The notes: generated by a model not told the origin, from the letters alone. A stretch of DNA of 64,000 bases from Thalassospira indica (GCF_003403095.1 NZ_CP031555.1:1-64000), one strand, 5' to 3'. Shown: positions 1 to 9,189, numbered from the stretch's first letter. Translations and numbers: made by a program.

Positions 1-341
1 TTTGCCCTGCATTCTGATCCTGTGCGTCTATGGCATCTATTCGATCGGGGCGAGCCGTTTGATGTCACCGTCCTTCTGGTGATGGTGTGGTCGGCTTTGT
101 CATGATGTTGCTGAACATCCCGGCAGCCCCCTTCCTGATCGCCTTTATCCTTGGCCCGATGTTTGAAGACAATATGCGCCGCTCGCTTGCGATTTCGCGC
201 GGTGATCTTGGCGTCTTCTTCCAGTCATGGATTTCCTGGGGCTTCTTTGCCCTGACCATTCTGTTCGTCACTCTGACCATTCGCCGCGAATGGAAGAAAT
301 GGCGCAGCAACCGCAATGCCGATACGGCATCTGCGTCCTAA
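1..341 (+). pseudogene. tctA: TctA-family permease, C-terminal end, with two apparent frameshifts
   Basis: This is the C-terminal end of the large membrane subunit of a tripartite tricarboxylate transporter; the rest lies before the window. The final part (positions 87-341) contains the family-typical stretch NIPAAPFLIAFILGPMFEDN followed by a last membrane segment and a basic tail. The preceding sequence reads as TctA (LCVYGIYSIGAS, then FDVTVLLVM, then GFVMM) only if one base is restored near 58 and one near 86, the latter in a GGG run reduced to GG. The transporter would import a carboxylate across the inner membrane with TctB and a periplasmic TctC. I infer sequencing or assembly error rather than decay, because the protein is otherwise intact and the next gene shows the same error type. 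Confidence 0.7.
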
Positions 342-364
342 TTCGAGCAAAAAAGAAGATAATA

Positions 365-1542
365 ATGTCCAAGCCAAACATGTCGCGTCTCCACAATGCC
401 ATTGATCTGCTTGGCAAACTGGTGGCGTTCGACACGACCAGCAAAACTCCAATCTTGGTCTGATCCATTTCGTCCGCGACTATCTGGCCGAGTATGGCAT
501 TGAGTCGATCCTGATCCATGACGAAACCGGGCAGAAGGCCAACCTTCTGGCGACCATCGGTCCCAAAGGGTGCCGGGCATCGCACTTTCGGGTCATACCG
601 ATGTGGTGCCAGCGCTTGAAACCACGTGGGAAAGCCCGGCGTTTGAGCTGACCGAGCGGGATGGCAAGCTTTATGGTCGTGGTGCAGCCGACATGAAGGG
701 CTTTTCGGCCTGTGCGCTGGCGATGATCCCGGAACTGGTCAAGCGTGACCTTGAAATCCCGTTCCATCTTTGCCTGTCCTATGACGAGGAAGTCGGCTGC
801 ATCGGTGTTGGATCGATGGTGGATCATCTGGCCGCGATGGATACGCCGCCGCGTCTGGCGGTGATTGGCGAGCCGACCAACATGAAGGTGATTAACGGCC
901 AGAAGGGCAAATATTCCATGCGGGTTGGTGTCACGGGCACGGCTGGACACAGTTCCTTTGCACCCAATCACGTCAATGCCATCGAATATGCATCCCGTGC
1001 CATCAATCTGATCGCCGAGAAGGCCCCGCGAATTTGAAGAAAACGGCCCGTTTGATGAAGACTTCACCGTGCCGCACAGCACGATGCTGACCACCACCAT
1101 CAGCGGCGGGACGGCGACCAACGTCACCCCGGAATATTGCGAATTCACCTTTGAAATTCGCCATCTGCCCGAACATGACGCGGAAGCGGTGATTGCCGGT
1201 CTGCAAGCCACGATCATGGACACGCTTGATGCCGAAATGAAGGCCAAGGCGGATGACACCGGGTTTAGCTTCGAGAAGATCTTTTCCTATCCGGGCATGG
1301 GTGATTGCACCGATGCCGAAGCCTTTTCCTATGTCAGTAACATCATCCCGGAAATTTCGGGCAAGGTGTCATATGGCTCCGAAGGCGGCGTATTTGAAAA
1401 GCAGGGCAACATCCCGTCGATCATTTGCGGCCCGGGCAGCATCCGACAGGCGCACAAGCCCAACGAGTTTATTGAAATTTCGCAGATCGAGGAATGCCTT
1501 GAGTTCCTTGACGCGCTCACCAATCAGGCCATCGCGGCCTGA
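365..1542 (+). pseudogene. argE: M20 peptidase, acetylornithine deacetylase-like, frameshifted
   Basis: An M20-family zinc hydrolase, best matched to acetylornithine deacetylase (N-acetylornithine to ornithine plus acetate, cytoplasmic). It begins at ATG 365 with MSKPNMSRLHNAIDLLGKLV. Metal-site landmarks are present: [17 protein letters not shown], the YDEEVGC segment and GEPTNMKV. The C-terminal part carries SYGSEGGVFEKQG. Three single-base shifts split it: a missing A in an A-run near 445, a missing G in a G-run near 568, and an extra C in a C-run near 1029. Repairing them gives one continuous protein of about 390 residues, the usual family length. It follows the TctA gene closely, so transport and hydrolysis of an N-acyl or carboxylate substrate may be coupled. 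I judge the frameshifts to be read errors. Confidence 0.75.
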
Positions 1543-1970
1543 TATCTCACCATGACGAAGCGCCACCCGCACCGTCAGTCGGAATCCTGCAGCCAGTCTC
1601 CCTTACCCACGCTGCGTCCCGAGGGTTCTGACAGGTGGAGAAACTCCCGACCACATCCCCCCCCCGATGTGGTCAAAGCAAGCCAAACTCAAGACCGGCT
1701 CGATTTCGATGCCGGTCTTTTTTTGTGCGTATGTCATGCCAAGACAAGAGGAAAATCAATCTGTTCACTTCTAAAAATTGATATTTAATGCATTGAATTT
1801 GTTAAAGGCTAATTAGTACTGACACTCGCCGCATGCAACCCTCGTATCCTTGCCGGTCACCGTTTGCGATTGACTGGGGACAGGTGAGGTGCCTCATGAA
1901 CTTAATGAGAGTCGGTTCACCACCTCACTGAGGGCGGAAGAAAGTGCCTACGACCTATTGTAGTGTTTAA
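1543..1970. other. Intergenic stretch with terminator and a nested hairpin
   Basis: No gene is visible here. It holds the terminator described separately, a poly-C tract near 1661, and then an AT-rich transition into the toxin-antitoxin pair. A nested inverted repeat lies at 1884-1928 (outer arms GTGAGGTG and CACCTCAC, inner arms CTCAT and ATGAG). Its function is unknown. It is not followed by a T-run on either strand, so I do not call it a terminator. Confidence 0.5.
1691..1724 (+). terminator. Rho-independent terminator after the deacetylase gene
   Basis: The arms AGACCGGC (1692-1699) and GCCGGTCT (1711-1718) are perfectly complementary around an 11-base loop and run into a T-tract ending at 1724. 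This is a classic intrinsic terminator on the plus strand. Confidence 0.85.
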
Positions 1971-2624
1971 TCAATAAAATCTAGATAGCCGGAAGGTAAT
2001 TTGAGAAGACTGTAAAATCTTTAGCTGCATCAAATATTTTTTTCCGCTCAACCATGAGATAAACTCAGCGAACGCTCTAGCTTGGCAGTTCACCTGTTTA
2101 TTCGGATTGAATTCTATATCAGTAAATGCGTCGTATTGGACGTTTTTTACAATCCAATCAGTATGATCCACAAGAGATCTAATATATAACCAATCGTAAA
2201 ACGCGTTCTTAGGAATTAAAGGGAAACGTTTTCCATCTAGCTCGAACCGCAACAAATTTCCTCTATCTTCTGAGCGAATAAACTTTTTGGCCTCCCTTGG
2301 CGACATTGAAAATATTTCAGGATAAGGCCCTCCTTCCTCGAAGACCTTTGCACCCTGATAAACACTTTCGAGTGGGAATTTTTCATTTCCAATATAAATT
2401 TTCAGGCTAAATGCACTTAAATGTCGGCCGACTTTCTCGTCAGATTTTGTTGAGATTTCTAATATGTTTGATATTCCGCTTTCCCGCGCACGGGCATGCA
2501 GCGAATGGATATTTTTTTTCTTTTGTACTTCCGCAAATCCAGACGCCCAGGGAAAATCGAAACTGCGCTCTTCAACTAGGGCGGAACCTTCAACCACAGG
2601 CAAAAAAACGGGACGACTAGCCAA
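1971..2624 (-). CDS. DarT1-associated NADAR-type antitoxin
   Basis: Predicted antitoxin of a DarT1-NADAR module. NADAR proteins are ADP-ribosyl hydrolases, and those paired with DarT1 are reported to remove ADP-ribose from guanine bases in DNA. The 217-residue product starts MASRPVFLPV and contains EISTKSDEKVGRHLSAF, a YQGAKVFEEGGPY segment and a YDAFTDIEFNP block. I recognise these from proteins annotated as DarT1-associated NADAR antitoxins. The start is a TTG at 2624, one base after the toxin stop codon, so translation is probably coupled. The gene is clearly more AT-rich than the housekeeping genes around it, suggesting horizontal acquisition. The family call rests on remembered motif patterns, not on a search. 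Confidence 0.8.
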   Translation of the reverse strand: MASRPVFLPVVEGSALVEERSFDFPWASGFAEVQKKKNIHSLHARARESGISNILEISTKSDEKVGRHLSAFSLKIYIGNEKFPLESVYQGAKVFEEGGPYPEIFSMSPREAKKFIRSEDRGNLLRFELDGKRFPLIPKNAFYDWLYIRSLVDHTDWIVKNVQYDAFTDIEFNPNKQVNCQARAFAEFISWLSGKKYLMQLKILQSSQITFRLSRFY

Positions 2625-2625
2625 T

Positions 2626-3159
2626 TTAGTAATACCCTTTGATCAAATTCACCGGAACATTGTCAGGTACAAGAATTTCGTACTTGTTAGCGACCCTCTT
2701 ACGATCTTGAACTTCCGGCTTCTTCCAGTCAGTAAAGTTATATAGCACATCAAGATCAAGTAACGGTATGGCATCTTTAACAGGCAACTTTTCCGCTCCA
2801 TTCGCATTGGCAATGCCGAGTGAAATTAGTACCCCATCTAGCTTAAGAACATCAGGATCAATAGCTAAATAATGCGGCTCTGTGAGCCGATTATCCCTTT
2901 GAGCCAAGAATCTCATTGGGTGATCACGAGTCATACATAAACTAACATAGGGATCTATGCCGTTAGCTGTGTCGGCTTTGTGGCTTATGTCGTTGCCACC
3001 GACTTTTGCTGGCCACCACTTTTCCATGCGCATTCGCGCCTTCGAAACCAATCCTTTTTGCCCGATGCTTTCAAAATTTGCCTTATCGGTAAAATGGTAA
3101 ACCATTTTACCGCCATAACGGCTAGATTTTATAAGCATAACAAATTCATCAACTGTCAA
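2626..3159 (-). CDS. darT: DarT-family (DarT1-like) DNA ADP-ribosyltransferase toxin
   Basis: Predicted toxin that uses NAD to ADP-ribosylate DNA bases (DarT, formerly DUF4433). The domain opens with MVYHFTDKANFESIGQKGL, the NAD-binding start of the family, followed by DPYVSLCMTRDHPM. Near the C-terminus NKYEILVPDNVPVNLI holds the expected catalytic glutamate. An upstream ATG at 3246 would add 29 residues, but a GGAGG sequence (plus-strand complement 3165-3169) sits five bases before a TTG at 3159. The resulting start, LTVDEFVMLIKSSRYGGK, fits the family, so I use it (177 residues). The NADAR antitoxin follows immediately. Both genes therefore start with TTG, a possible way to keep expression low. 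DNA ADP-ribosylation toxins of this type also serve in phage defence, so that role is plausible here. Confidence 0.82.
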   Translation of the reverse strand: MTVDEFVMLIKSSRYGGKMVYHFTDKANFESIGQKGLVSKARMRMEKWWPAKVGGNDISHKADTANGIDPYVSLCMTRDHPMRFLAQRDNRLTEPHYLAIDPDVLKLDGVLISLGIANANGAEKLPVKDAIPLLDLDVLYNFTDWKKPEVQDRKRVANKYEILVPDNVPVNLIKGYY

Positions 3160-3332
3160 TGTTCCCTCCGCTGAATCTTTATACAAGCCTAATATACATA
3201 TCTCAAAATTGAAATACCATTGCTTTACACACGTATTCAGCCGCAAAGTATCTATTCAGATTGCAGAAAAAGGGGACAGTTTTATTTTTTGACCTTCATA
3301 GGAAAAATGGGACTGTACTCTTTTTACGGTAT

Positions 3333-3417
3333 CGTCATTCCGGGCGAAGCGGAGCGAAGACCCGGAATCCATGCAGCGTTGCAACCGTCGTGGATTCCCG
3401 CCTTCGCGGGAATGACG
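3333..3417. repeat. Palindromic intergenic repeat, GTCATTCC ends
   Basis: The stretch opens with GTCATTCCGGGCGAAG and closes with CTTCGCGGGAATGAC, giving imperfect inverted ends, and contains inner arms around GGATTCC. This is the typical shape of dispersed intergenic palindromes that occur in many copies in proteobacterial genomes. Only one copy lies in the window, so its multicopy nature is an inference. Confidence 0.55.
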
Positions 3418-3444
3418 AACAACCGGATTGAGTCTGAACGAAAG

Positions 3445-3466
3445 CAGGCGGCCTTCAGGCCGCCTG
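3445..3466 (-). terminator. Hairpin terminator downstream of the PBP gene
   Basis: The perfect 9-base arms CAGGCGGCC and GGCCGCCTG enclose a 4-base loop just beyond the stop codon of the minus-strand PBP gene. The following bases on the minus strand are only moderately T-rich (CTTTCGTTC), so termination strength is uncertain. Confidence 0.5.
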
Positions 3467-3494
3467 TGATTTCGTCAAAGACAGTTGAGGTGCC

Positions 3495-5507
3495 TTACTG
3501 CTTGGTATTCCCCGAGCTATAGCCGGCGGTGAAGTCGCGCCAGCTGTCGTCTTCGCCGATCTTTTTGGAGCGCGCGAGCGCGGCCTTGCCAAGCGATCGG
3601 ACCGGGATGTTCTGGTGGGCGTGCAGCATGAAGTCACGCCAGAGGGCGGCCGGAAGGCCGCCGCCGGTGACCTGTTCATCCATCGGGCTACCATCGTCAT
3701 TGCCCATCCAGATGCCCGCGACCAGATCGGAGCTGTAGCCGATGAACCAGGCATCGCGGTAATCGGACGTGGTGCCGGTTTTACCCGCCGAGGGGCGGTC
3801 GATGATGGCGTTACGGCCTGTCCCCTTGGAGACGACGGCGGCCAGCATGTTGTTCATTTCCCCGGCATGAAGCGGGTTCATCAAACGGACCGGGAAGTCG
3901 TCAGAGCGTTCATAAAGCACTTCGCCGCCCTTGCCGGTGATCTTGCTGACCGCGTGCGGGAAGACGGCAAAGCCGCCATTGGCAACAATCGCATAAGCAC
4001 CGGTGAGTTCCAGCATCGAGACTTCGCTGGTGCCGAGCGCCAGGCTTGGTTCCGGTTTGAGTTCCGACGACACACCCATGTCGCGGGCCTTTTTGATGAC
4101 CTTATCAAGCCCGACTTCCAGCGAGAGTTGGACTGCGATCGAGTTGTTCGAGGTTGCCACCGCATCGCGGATCGACATGGTGCCGTGATGCTTGCGATCA
4201 AAGTTGCGCGGCTCCCAGCCATCAATGACGATCGGTCCGTCGCGCATCCAGTCGTTCGAGCCAAAGCCGTTTTCAAGCCCGGCGAGATAGACAAACAGCT
4301 TAAACACCGAGCCCGGCTGACGGCGGGCCTGTGTCACGCGGTTATACTGGCTTTCATAGTAATCACGACCGCCAACCATGGCACGCACGGCCCCATCGGG
4401 GGTCATCGCCAGAAGGGCGGCCTGCCCGACATGGTGTTCCTTGGCCCCGTTACTGGCGAGCGCACGCAGAAGGTTTTCTTCGGCGATGGCCTGAAGACGG
4501 GAATCAAGCGTGGTATAAACCAGAAGATCCTGATCGACATAGCCGACATAATCTTTCACACGATCAAGCACCCAATCGGCGAAATAGCGCACACCCGGCC
4601 CCGACTGGGCCGAACGAGCGGTGCGCACCCGGGTCTGTTTGGCGCGTTCGGCACGCGCCTTGGTCAGTGCGCCAGTCGATGCCATGGCCTCTAACACGAC
4701 ATTGGCGCGCTCGGCCGAGATCTTGGGATCGACCATCGGGTTATAGCGACTTGGTGCCTTGGGCAGACCGGCCAGAACGGCGGCCTCATAGAGGTTCAGA
4801 CGCCGCGGATCGGTTCCGAAGTAATGGCGGGCGGCGGCATCAATGCCATACAGGCCCGACCCGAAATAAATCCGGTTGAGATAAAGCGAGAGGATTTGCT
4901 GTTTGTCGAATTTGAATTCCAGCCAGATGGCCAGAAGCACCTCTTCGATCTTGCGGCCAAAGGAGCGTTCTGGCGACAGGAACAGGTTTTTGGCCAGCTG
5001 CTGGGTGATGGTGCTGCCGCCCTCGGCAATGCGCCCGGCGGTCACGTTGGCCCAGGCCGCGCGCATGATGCCAACCACATCAATCCCGAAATGGTCATAA
5101 AAACGGCGGTCCTCGATGGAAACAAACGCCTGACCGACATATTCGGGAAGGTCGCGGACTTCGACCGGATTGCCATAGCGATCGCCATAGGCCGCCAGGG
5201 TGGCGCCATCAATGCTGATCACACGGATGGATGGTTTGCGTTCGCTGGCGACATCAAAGCTGACCTTATCGGGCAGACCATAGCCGTAATAGGCAACAAC
5301 CCCGCCGCCCATAACCATGACCCAGATCGAGCCCAGCACGATGAATTTGGCAATCGCCTCCGGCCCCGGAATCATATCGCCCAGACGGGCAAAAAGACTG
5401 CCTTTCTTGCCCGAACTGCTGACCCGCCTTTTGGTCTTTTTGGGACCTTTCGATCCCTTGGCCCCCTTGCGGACGCTTTTTTGTCTTTTGAATTCTCTTT
5501 GGGCCAC
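3495..5507 (-). CDS. Class A penicillin-binding protein (PBP1A-type)
   Basis: A bifunctional peptidoglycan glycosyltransferase/transpeptidase anchored in the inner membrane by one N-terminal segment after a very basic cytoplasmic tail. The GT51 domain shows EDRRFYDHFGID with the catalytic glutamate, then GGSTITQQLAKNLFL and the RKIEEVLLAIWLE block. The transpeptidase domain has the active-site serine in PGSVFKLF, the SNN motif in ATSNNSIAVQ and the KTGTT motif. I chose GTG 5507 (VAQREFKRQ) because the longer reading from 5576 adds 23 residues without family character. At about 670 residues it is of normal class A length. It lies upstream of no obvious operon partner, but the catalytically silent paralogue is encoded just behind it on the same strand. 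Confidence 0.88.
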   Translation of the reverse strand: MAQREFKRQKSVRKGAKGSKGPKKTKRRVSSSGKKGSLFARLGDMIPGPEAIAKFIVLGSIWVMVMGGGVVAYYGYGLPDKVSFDVASERKPSIRVISIDGATLAAYGDRYGNPVEVRDLPEYVGQAFVSIEDRRFYDHFGIDVVGIMRAAWANVTAGRIAEGGSTITQQLAKNLFLSPERSFGRKIEEVLLAIWLEFKFDKQQILSLYLNRIYFGSGLYGIDAAARHYFGTDPRRLNLYEAAVLAGLPKAPSRYNPMVDPKISAERANVVLEAMASTGALTKARAERAKQTRVRTARSAQSGPGVRYFADWVLDRVKDYVGYVDQDLLVYTTLDSRLQAIAEENLLRALASNGAKEHHVGQAALLAMTPDGAVRAMVGGRDYYESQYNRVTQARRQPGSVFKLFVYLAGLENGFGSNDWMRDGPIVIDGWEPRNFDRKHHGTMSIRDAVATSNNSIAVQLSLEVGLDKVIKKARDMGVSSELKPEPSLALGTSEVSMLELTGAYAIVANGGFAVFPHAVSKITGKGGEVLYERSDDFPVRLMNPLHAGEMNNMLAAVVSKGTGRNAIIDRPSAGKTGTTSDYRDAWFIGYSSDLVAGIWMGNDDGSPMDEQVTGGGLPAALWRDFMLHAHQNIPVRSLGKAALARSKKIGEDDSWRDFTAGYSSGNTKQ

Positions 5508-5683
5508 AAAAGCACCTATCGGTCTGGTCCGGGCCGTGCACACGCCAACCGGCCCGTCATAGCCGCACAACCCCAAAGTGCGTCTGACAGGCGATAGCGC
5601 CGCATTTTCCGGCGAATTTCAATTTTTATGTCCCAACCGAGGAGGGAGTCCCCCGTCTCCCCGTTTTGCGACGGTTTTATCCG

Positions 5684-7615
5684 TTATTGTCCGTTTGCAC
5701 TGTCAACTTGACCCATTTTCCACAGGTCCTTGACGCCATCGCCGGCGCGACGGCGTTCAGACGATGCACGGACCATGGAACGGATGGGTAAACCATCATG
5801 CGCTTCCAGCATAAATAACCGCCACAAAGACGCAAGTTCTACCTCGCCGCGGACATCCATCTGTGACCGATTGTCATTCCCCGCCCAGACGGTTGTGATC
5901 AGATCGGACGAGAACCCGACATACCATGCATCGGTGCGGCCACCGGCCACCGTGCCATAGCCGGCAAACGGACGATCCAGACGCACTTGCGGGTCGGTGA
6001 CACTGGCAAACAGAACGTAGGACGCCTGAATCCCCTCGTCGGTCAGGCGTTTTTCCTGCACTTCCTCGACGCGTTGATAAACAGGGGGCGTGCTATTATC
6101 GCCCGTGTAGGACACCCGGTTGATCAGGGTCATCTGGGGTGGTTTGCCGGAATTTTGCGGCAGGGCATGAATGGCTGTGACGTCGCTGATTGTCACCGGA
6201 TCAAGGCCGACGACGGTTCTGATATCACTCGATAGCGGGCTTTTGATGCCGATATTGTGGGCATATTGGCGGACATTCAACAGACCGAAGTGATCGGCAA
6301 GGTTGGTTGGCACCGTGTTGACATCACGCACGAATGCCTCGCGCAGTGAAATCATGCCCATATAGTCGTGGTCCGGGTTGATCGGGCGCCAGCCGCCCAC
6401 CGCCATGCGGTTATCGCGCACCCATTGGGCCGGATCGCTGTTTTCATTGAGCGCATAGTAATAGGTCGCGATCTTGATCATCCGCCCGGGCGAATGGCGG
6501 ACGTCGGTGACCCGGTTGCGCTGGAACGGTGAATATTCAAGCCCGCCGATCAGGGCGCGAATGCGGCCTTCGGGGCTGATGGACAGCAATCCCGTCTGTG
6601 ACGCGCCGCGCGGCTTGAAACGCAGTTCGGCGATTTCCGGTACAATTTCCTGTGCCAGATTTTGAATTTTCCAGTCGATGCTGGTGAGCACATCAATGTC
6701 GCGGCTGCTGTAGCCGACAATATCGGCGACTTCTTCGAGCACCATATCGACGACATAGCCCGACAGGACGTTTTCTTCGTACTGCACATCAAGTTTCGGT
6801 TCGAGCAAGGTCAGAGCCGACACGCGATCGGCCTCGATAAACTTGTATTGTGCGAGACGGGCCAAGATCTTGTTGGCTTCTTCGGCGGTTTCGCGCGGAT
6901 AAAACAGCGGATTGAAGGTTTCAGGGTCGCTGATGGCGGCGGCCAGAACGGCGGCCTGATGCAGGGTCATGCGTTCGGCAGGCCCGCCATACCAAAGACG
7001 CGATGCCGCCGAGATGCCAAAGATGCCGCGCCCGACATAGGCGCGTTCAAGGTAGCTTCGCAAAATGGTTTTCTTGCTGAAGCTCCATTCCAGCCAAAGC
7101 GCGACAAGAAATTCCTGGATGTGGCGGCCCGGGCCGCTGTCCTTGGTTTTGAAAAAGCTGCGCGCGACCTTCATCGTGATGGTTGAGCCAGGCGCATTTT
7201 CGGTGCTGAACATGCGCGCGACATCCGCACCCGAAACCCCCAGATGATCAAAAAACGTCGGATCGGTGGCGGCAACAAAAACGTTTTGAACCCGTTCGGG
7301 CAAAGTGGTCAGCGAGACATCCTGACTATAGTGGCCCTTGATGGTTTCAAGCAGCGCACCGTCATAGCCCAGAATACGGACTTCGGGGCTGCGCACCATG
7401 TTGCGGCTGAGATCAAGGTTGGACTTGATGGTAAACAGGCTGCCGAAGATGGCAAGAAACAGCACAGAGAAGCTCAGGCCAATCACGATCATGCGTTTGC
7501 GGCGCTGACGTTTGCGGATCTCGCGCAGTTCCTTTTCGGCGATGCGTTTCATCGCCGCTTTGGCCGCTGTCCTGCCGCCTTGTTCGTTTTCGTTGTCGTC
7601 GTTTTCTTCTGCCAC
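5684..7615 (-). CDS. Catalytically degenerate PBP1A paralogue (pseudoenzyme)
   Basis: This protein keeps the full layout of a class A PBP: an acidic then strongly basic N-terminus, one membrane segment, a GT51-like domain and a transpeptidase-like domain. All key residues are replaced. The GT51 motif EDRRFYDH becomes TDPTFFDH, so the catalytic glutamate is lost, and GGSTITQQLAKN becomes PGSTITMKVARS. In the transpeptidase domain PGSVFK becomes PGRMIK (serine lost), SNN becomes DVN, and the KTGTT loop is replaced by VAGGRT. The open reading frame is nevertheless intact over 643 residues with normal codon use, so it is probably maintained for a structural or regulatory role in wall synthesis. 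Start GTG 7615 is a choice; an ATG at 7933 would add an implausible leader. Confidence 0.8.
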   Translation of the reverse strand: MAEENDDNENEQGGRTAAKAAMKRIAEKELREIRKRQRRKRMIVIGLSFSVLFLAIFGSLFTIKSNLDLSRNMVRSPEVRILGYDGALLETIKGHYSQDVSLTTLPERVQNVFVAATDPTFFDHLGVSGADVARMFSTENAPGSTITMKVARSFFKTKDSGPGRHIQEFLVALWLEWSFSKKTILRSYLERAYVGRGIFGISAASRLWYGGPAERMTLHQAAVLAAAISDPETFNPLFYPRETAEEANKILARLAQYKFIEADRVSALTLLEPKLDVQYEENVLSGYVVDMVLEEVADIVGYSSRDIDVLTSIDWKIQNLAQEIVPEIAELRFKPRGASQTGLLSISPEGRIRALIGGLEYSPFQRNRVTDVRHSPGRMIKIATYYYALNENSDPAQWVRDNRMAVGGWRPINPDHDYMGMISLREAFVRDVNTVPTNLADHFGLLNVRQYAHNIGIKSPLSSDIRTVVGLDPVTISDVTAIHALPQNSGKPPQMTLINRVSYTGDNSTPPVYQRVEEVQEKRLTDEGIQASYVLFASVTDPQVRLDRPFAGYGTVAGGRTDAWYVGFSSDLITTVWAGNDNRSQMDVRGEVELASLWRLFMLEAHDGLPIRSMVRASSERRRAGDGVKDLWKMGQVDSANGQ

Positions 7616-7986
7616 GCCGAATATCCGTCTGTTTGCCCGCTTTTTATGCGCTAAACTCACAGTAAAGCGCCAAGCTGTTAATAAAGTCCTTTTAACCATA
7701 CAAACGTATGGTTTTCTCATAAGAAGGTCCGGACCATAGGCGAACAAAACAAGGCTGTCTGTGATCTGTGATATGGGGGTGCACATTTTGCTTGCCAATA
7801 TGCGCATGCATCGCCAAAGTTCCCCAAGGGCAGGCGATGGCGTCGCCAGCGTGGCATGGATTTGAAGCCCGCGCCCAACCATCACCAACCATATCCTGAA
7901 CGCCGGGATCTTGCTTTGTCGCTGTTTGCACAAGGGGAGGTCTTCGTCCCTTCTGATGCGCAGCGCGTAAAAGAGGGAACGCGCTT
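7616..7986. other. Divergent intergenic region between PBP paralogue and creatinase
   Basis: No supported gene. It should hold promoters for both divergent genes. An 8-base inverted repeat, AACCATAC and GTATGGTT with an AAAC loop, lies at 7694-7713 and could be an operator. A purine-rich GAGGG at about 7971 is the likely creatinase ribosome-binding site. Confidence 0.5.
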
Positions 7987-9189
7987 ATGGATCGCCCGGA
8001 ATTTTACCGTTTTCACCAAGGGGATCGTGTGCTGCCGTTTGAGGCGGCCGAATATGATGCCCGCCTGACAGGCTTGCGCCAGATCATGCATGATGCGGGT
8101 GTTGAAGCCTGTGTTTTCACATCGATGCACAACATCGCCTATTATTCAGGCTTCCTGTATTGCGCGTTTGGCAGGCCCTACGGCCTTGTTGTGACGCAAA
8201 GCGAAAATGTCACGATCAGTGCCGGGATTGATGCCGCCCAACCGTGGCGGCGCTGCCATGGCGATAACATCACCTATACCGATTGGGCACGACACAATTA
8301 CTGGCGGGCGATCCTGTCGGTCACGGGCACAGGAAAGGTGATTGGTTTTGAGGGCGATCACCTGACGCTTACGCAAAAGTCGTTGATGGATGAGTTCCTG
8401 AAACCCGCCAGCAGTCACGACATTGCCCCGGCCACCATGCGCCAGCGTATGCACAAGTCGCCTGCCGAGATTGCCCTGATCCGCCATGGCGCGCAGGTCG
8501 CCGATGTCGGTGGCTATGCCATCCGGGATGCGATCAGGGAAGGGATGCGCGAGATTGATGTTGCCATGGCCGGGCGGGACGCGATGGAACTTGAAATCGC
8601 CAAGCGATTCCCGGATGCGGAATATCGCGATACCTGGGTGTGGTTCCAGTCCGGGATCAATACCGACGGGGCGCATAACCCGGTGACGGCGCGCAAGCTC
8701 AAACGGGGCGATATCCTGTCACTTAATACGTTTCCGATGATTTCGGGCTATTACACAGCCCTTGAACGCACGCTGTTTGTTGGCGCGGTTGATGCGGCCA
8801 GCCTTAAAATCTGGAACGCCAATGTCGGGGCGCATGAATATGGCATGAGCCTGCTGAAACCCGGTGCGTCCTGTGCCGAGGTGACAGAGCAGATCAACGC
8901 CTTCTTTGCCGAGCGCGATTTGCTGCAATATCGCACATTCGGTTACGGCCACAGCTTTGGGCTGCTTTCGCATTATTATGGCCGCGAAGCGGGACTTGAG
9001 CTGCGTGAAGATATCGACACCAAACTTGAACCGGGCATGGTGATCAGCATGGAGCCGATGCTGACCATTGCCGAGGGCAATCCGGGGGCCGGTGGATACC
9101 GCGAGCATGACATTCTGGTGATCACCGAAGACGGCAATGAGAACATCACCGGCTACCCGTATGGTCCGGAATTCAATGTGATCGGATAA
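7987..9189 (+). CDS. Creatinase (creatine amidinohydrolase)
   Basis: Predicted to hydrolyse creatine to sarcosine and urea in the cytoplasm. It belongs to the M24 pita-bread fold but is not a metallopeptidase. The sequence follows bacterial creatinase closely: FTSMHNIAYYSGFLYC, FGRPYGLVV, QPWRR, NITYTDWARHNYW, a WFQSGINTDGAHNPVT block and QYRTFGYGHSFG. The end, GGYREHDILVITEDG, also fits the family. Catalytic histidine (in GYGHSFG) and the substrate-binding glutamates in EPM and REHD are kept. The length of 400 residues is typical. It stands alone with its own terminator. A scar resembling the end of the same gene type lies at about 17.6 kb. Confidence 0.9.
   Translation: MDRPEFYRFHQGDRVLPFEAAEYDARLTGLRQIMHDAGVEACVFTSMHNIAYYSGFLYCAFGRPYGLVVTQSENVTISAGIDAAQPWRRCHGDNITYTDWARHNYWRAILSVTGTGKVIGFEGDHLTLTQKSLMDEFLKPASSHDIAPATMRQRMHKSPAEIALIRHGAQVADVGGYAIRDAIREGMREIDVAMAGRDAMELEIAKRFPDAEYRDTWVWFQSGINTDGAHNPVTARKLKRGDILSLNTFPMISGYYTALERTLFVGAVDAASLKIWNANVGAHEYGMSLLKPGASCAEVTEQINAFFAERDLLQYRTFGYGHSFGLLSHYYGREAGLELREDIDTKLEPGMVISMEPMLTIAEGNPGAGGYREHDILVITEDGNENITGYPYGPEFNVIG

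Larger units (their letters stand above)
3160..3494. other. Intergenic stretch with palindromic dispersed repeat
   Basis: This gap separates the toxin promoter side from the end of the PBP gene. It holds the toxin leader, an AT-rich stretch with a GGGGACAG/TTTTATTTTT block around 3273-3300, and a palindromic repeat and hairpin described separately. No protein-coding gene is convincing. Confidence 0.5.

Noticed and set aside
1..1542. True pseudogenisation of the permease and deacetylase
   Set aside because: All changes are single-base, mostly in homopolymer runs, and otherwise the proteins are fully conserved, so read error is more likely.
1884..1928. Nested hairpin considered as an integron attC site
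   Set aside because: The conserved GTTRRRY/RYYYAAC core sequences are missing and no integrase or cassette array is seen.
3615..4694. A 359-codon plus-strand frame inside the PBP gene
   Set aside because: It is antisense to a well-conserved PBP with all catalytic motifs and has no recognisable domain; a by-product of GC-rich codon bias.
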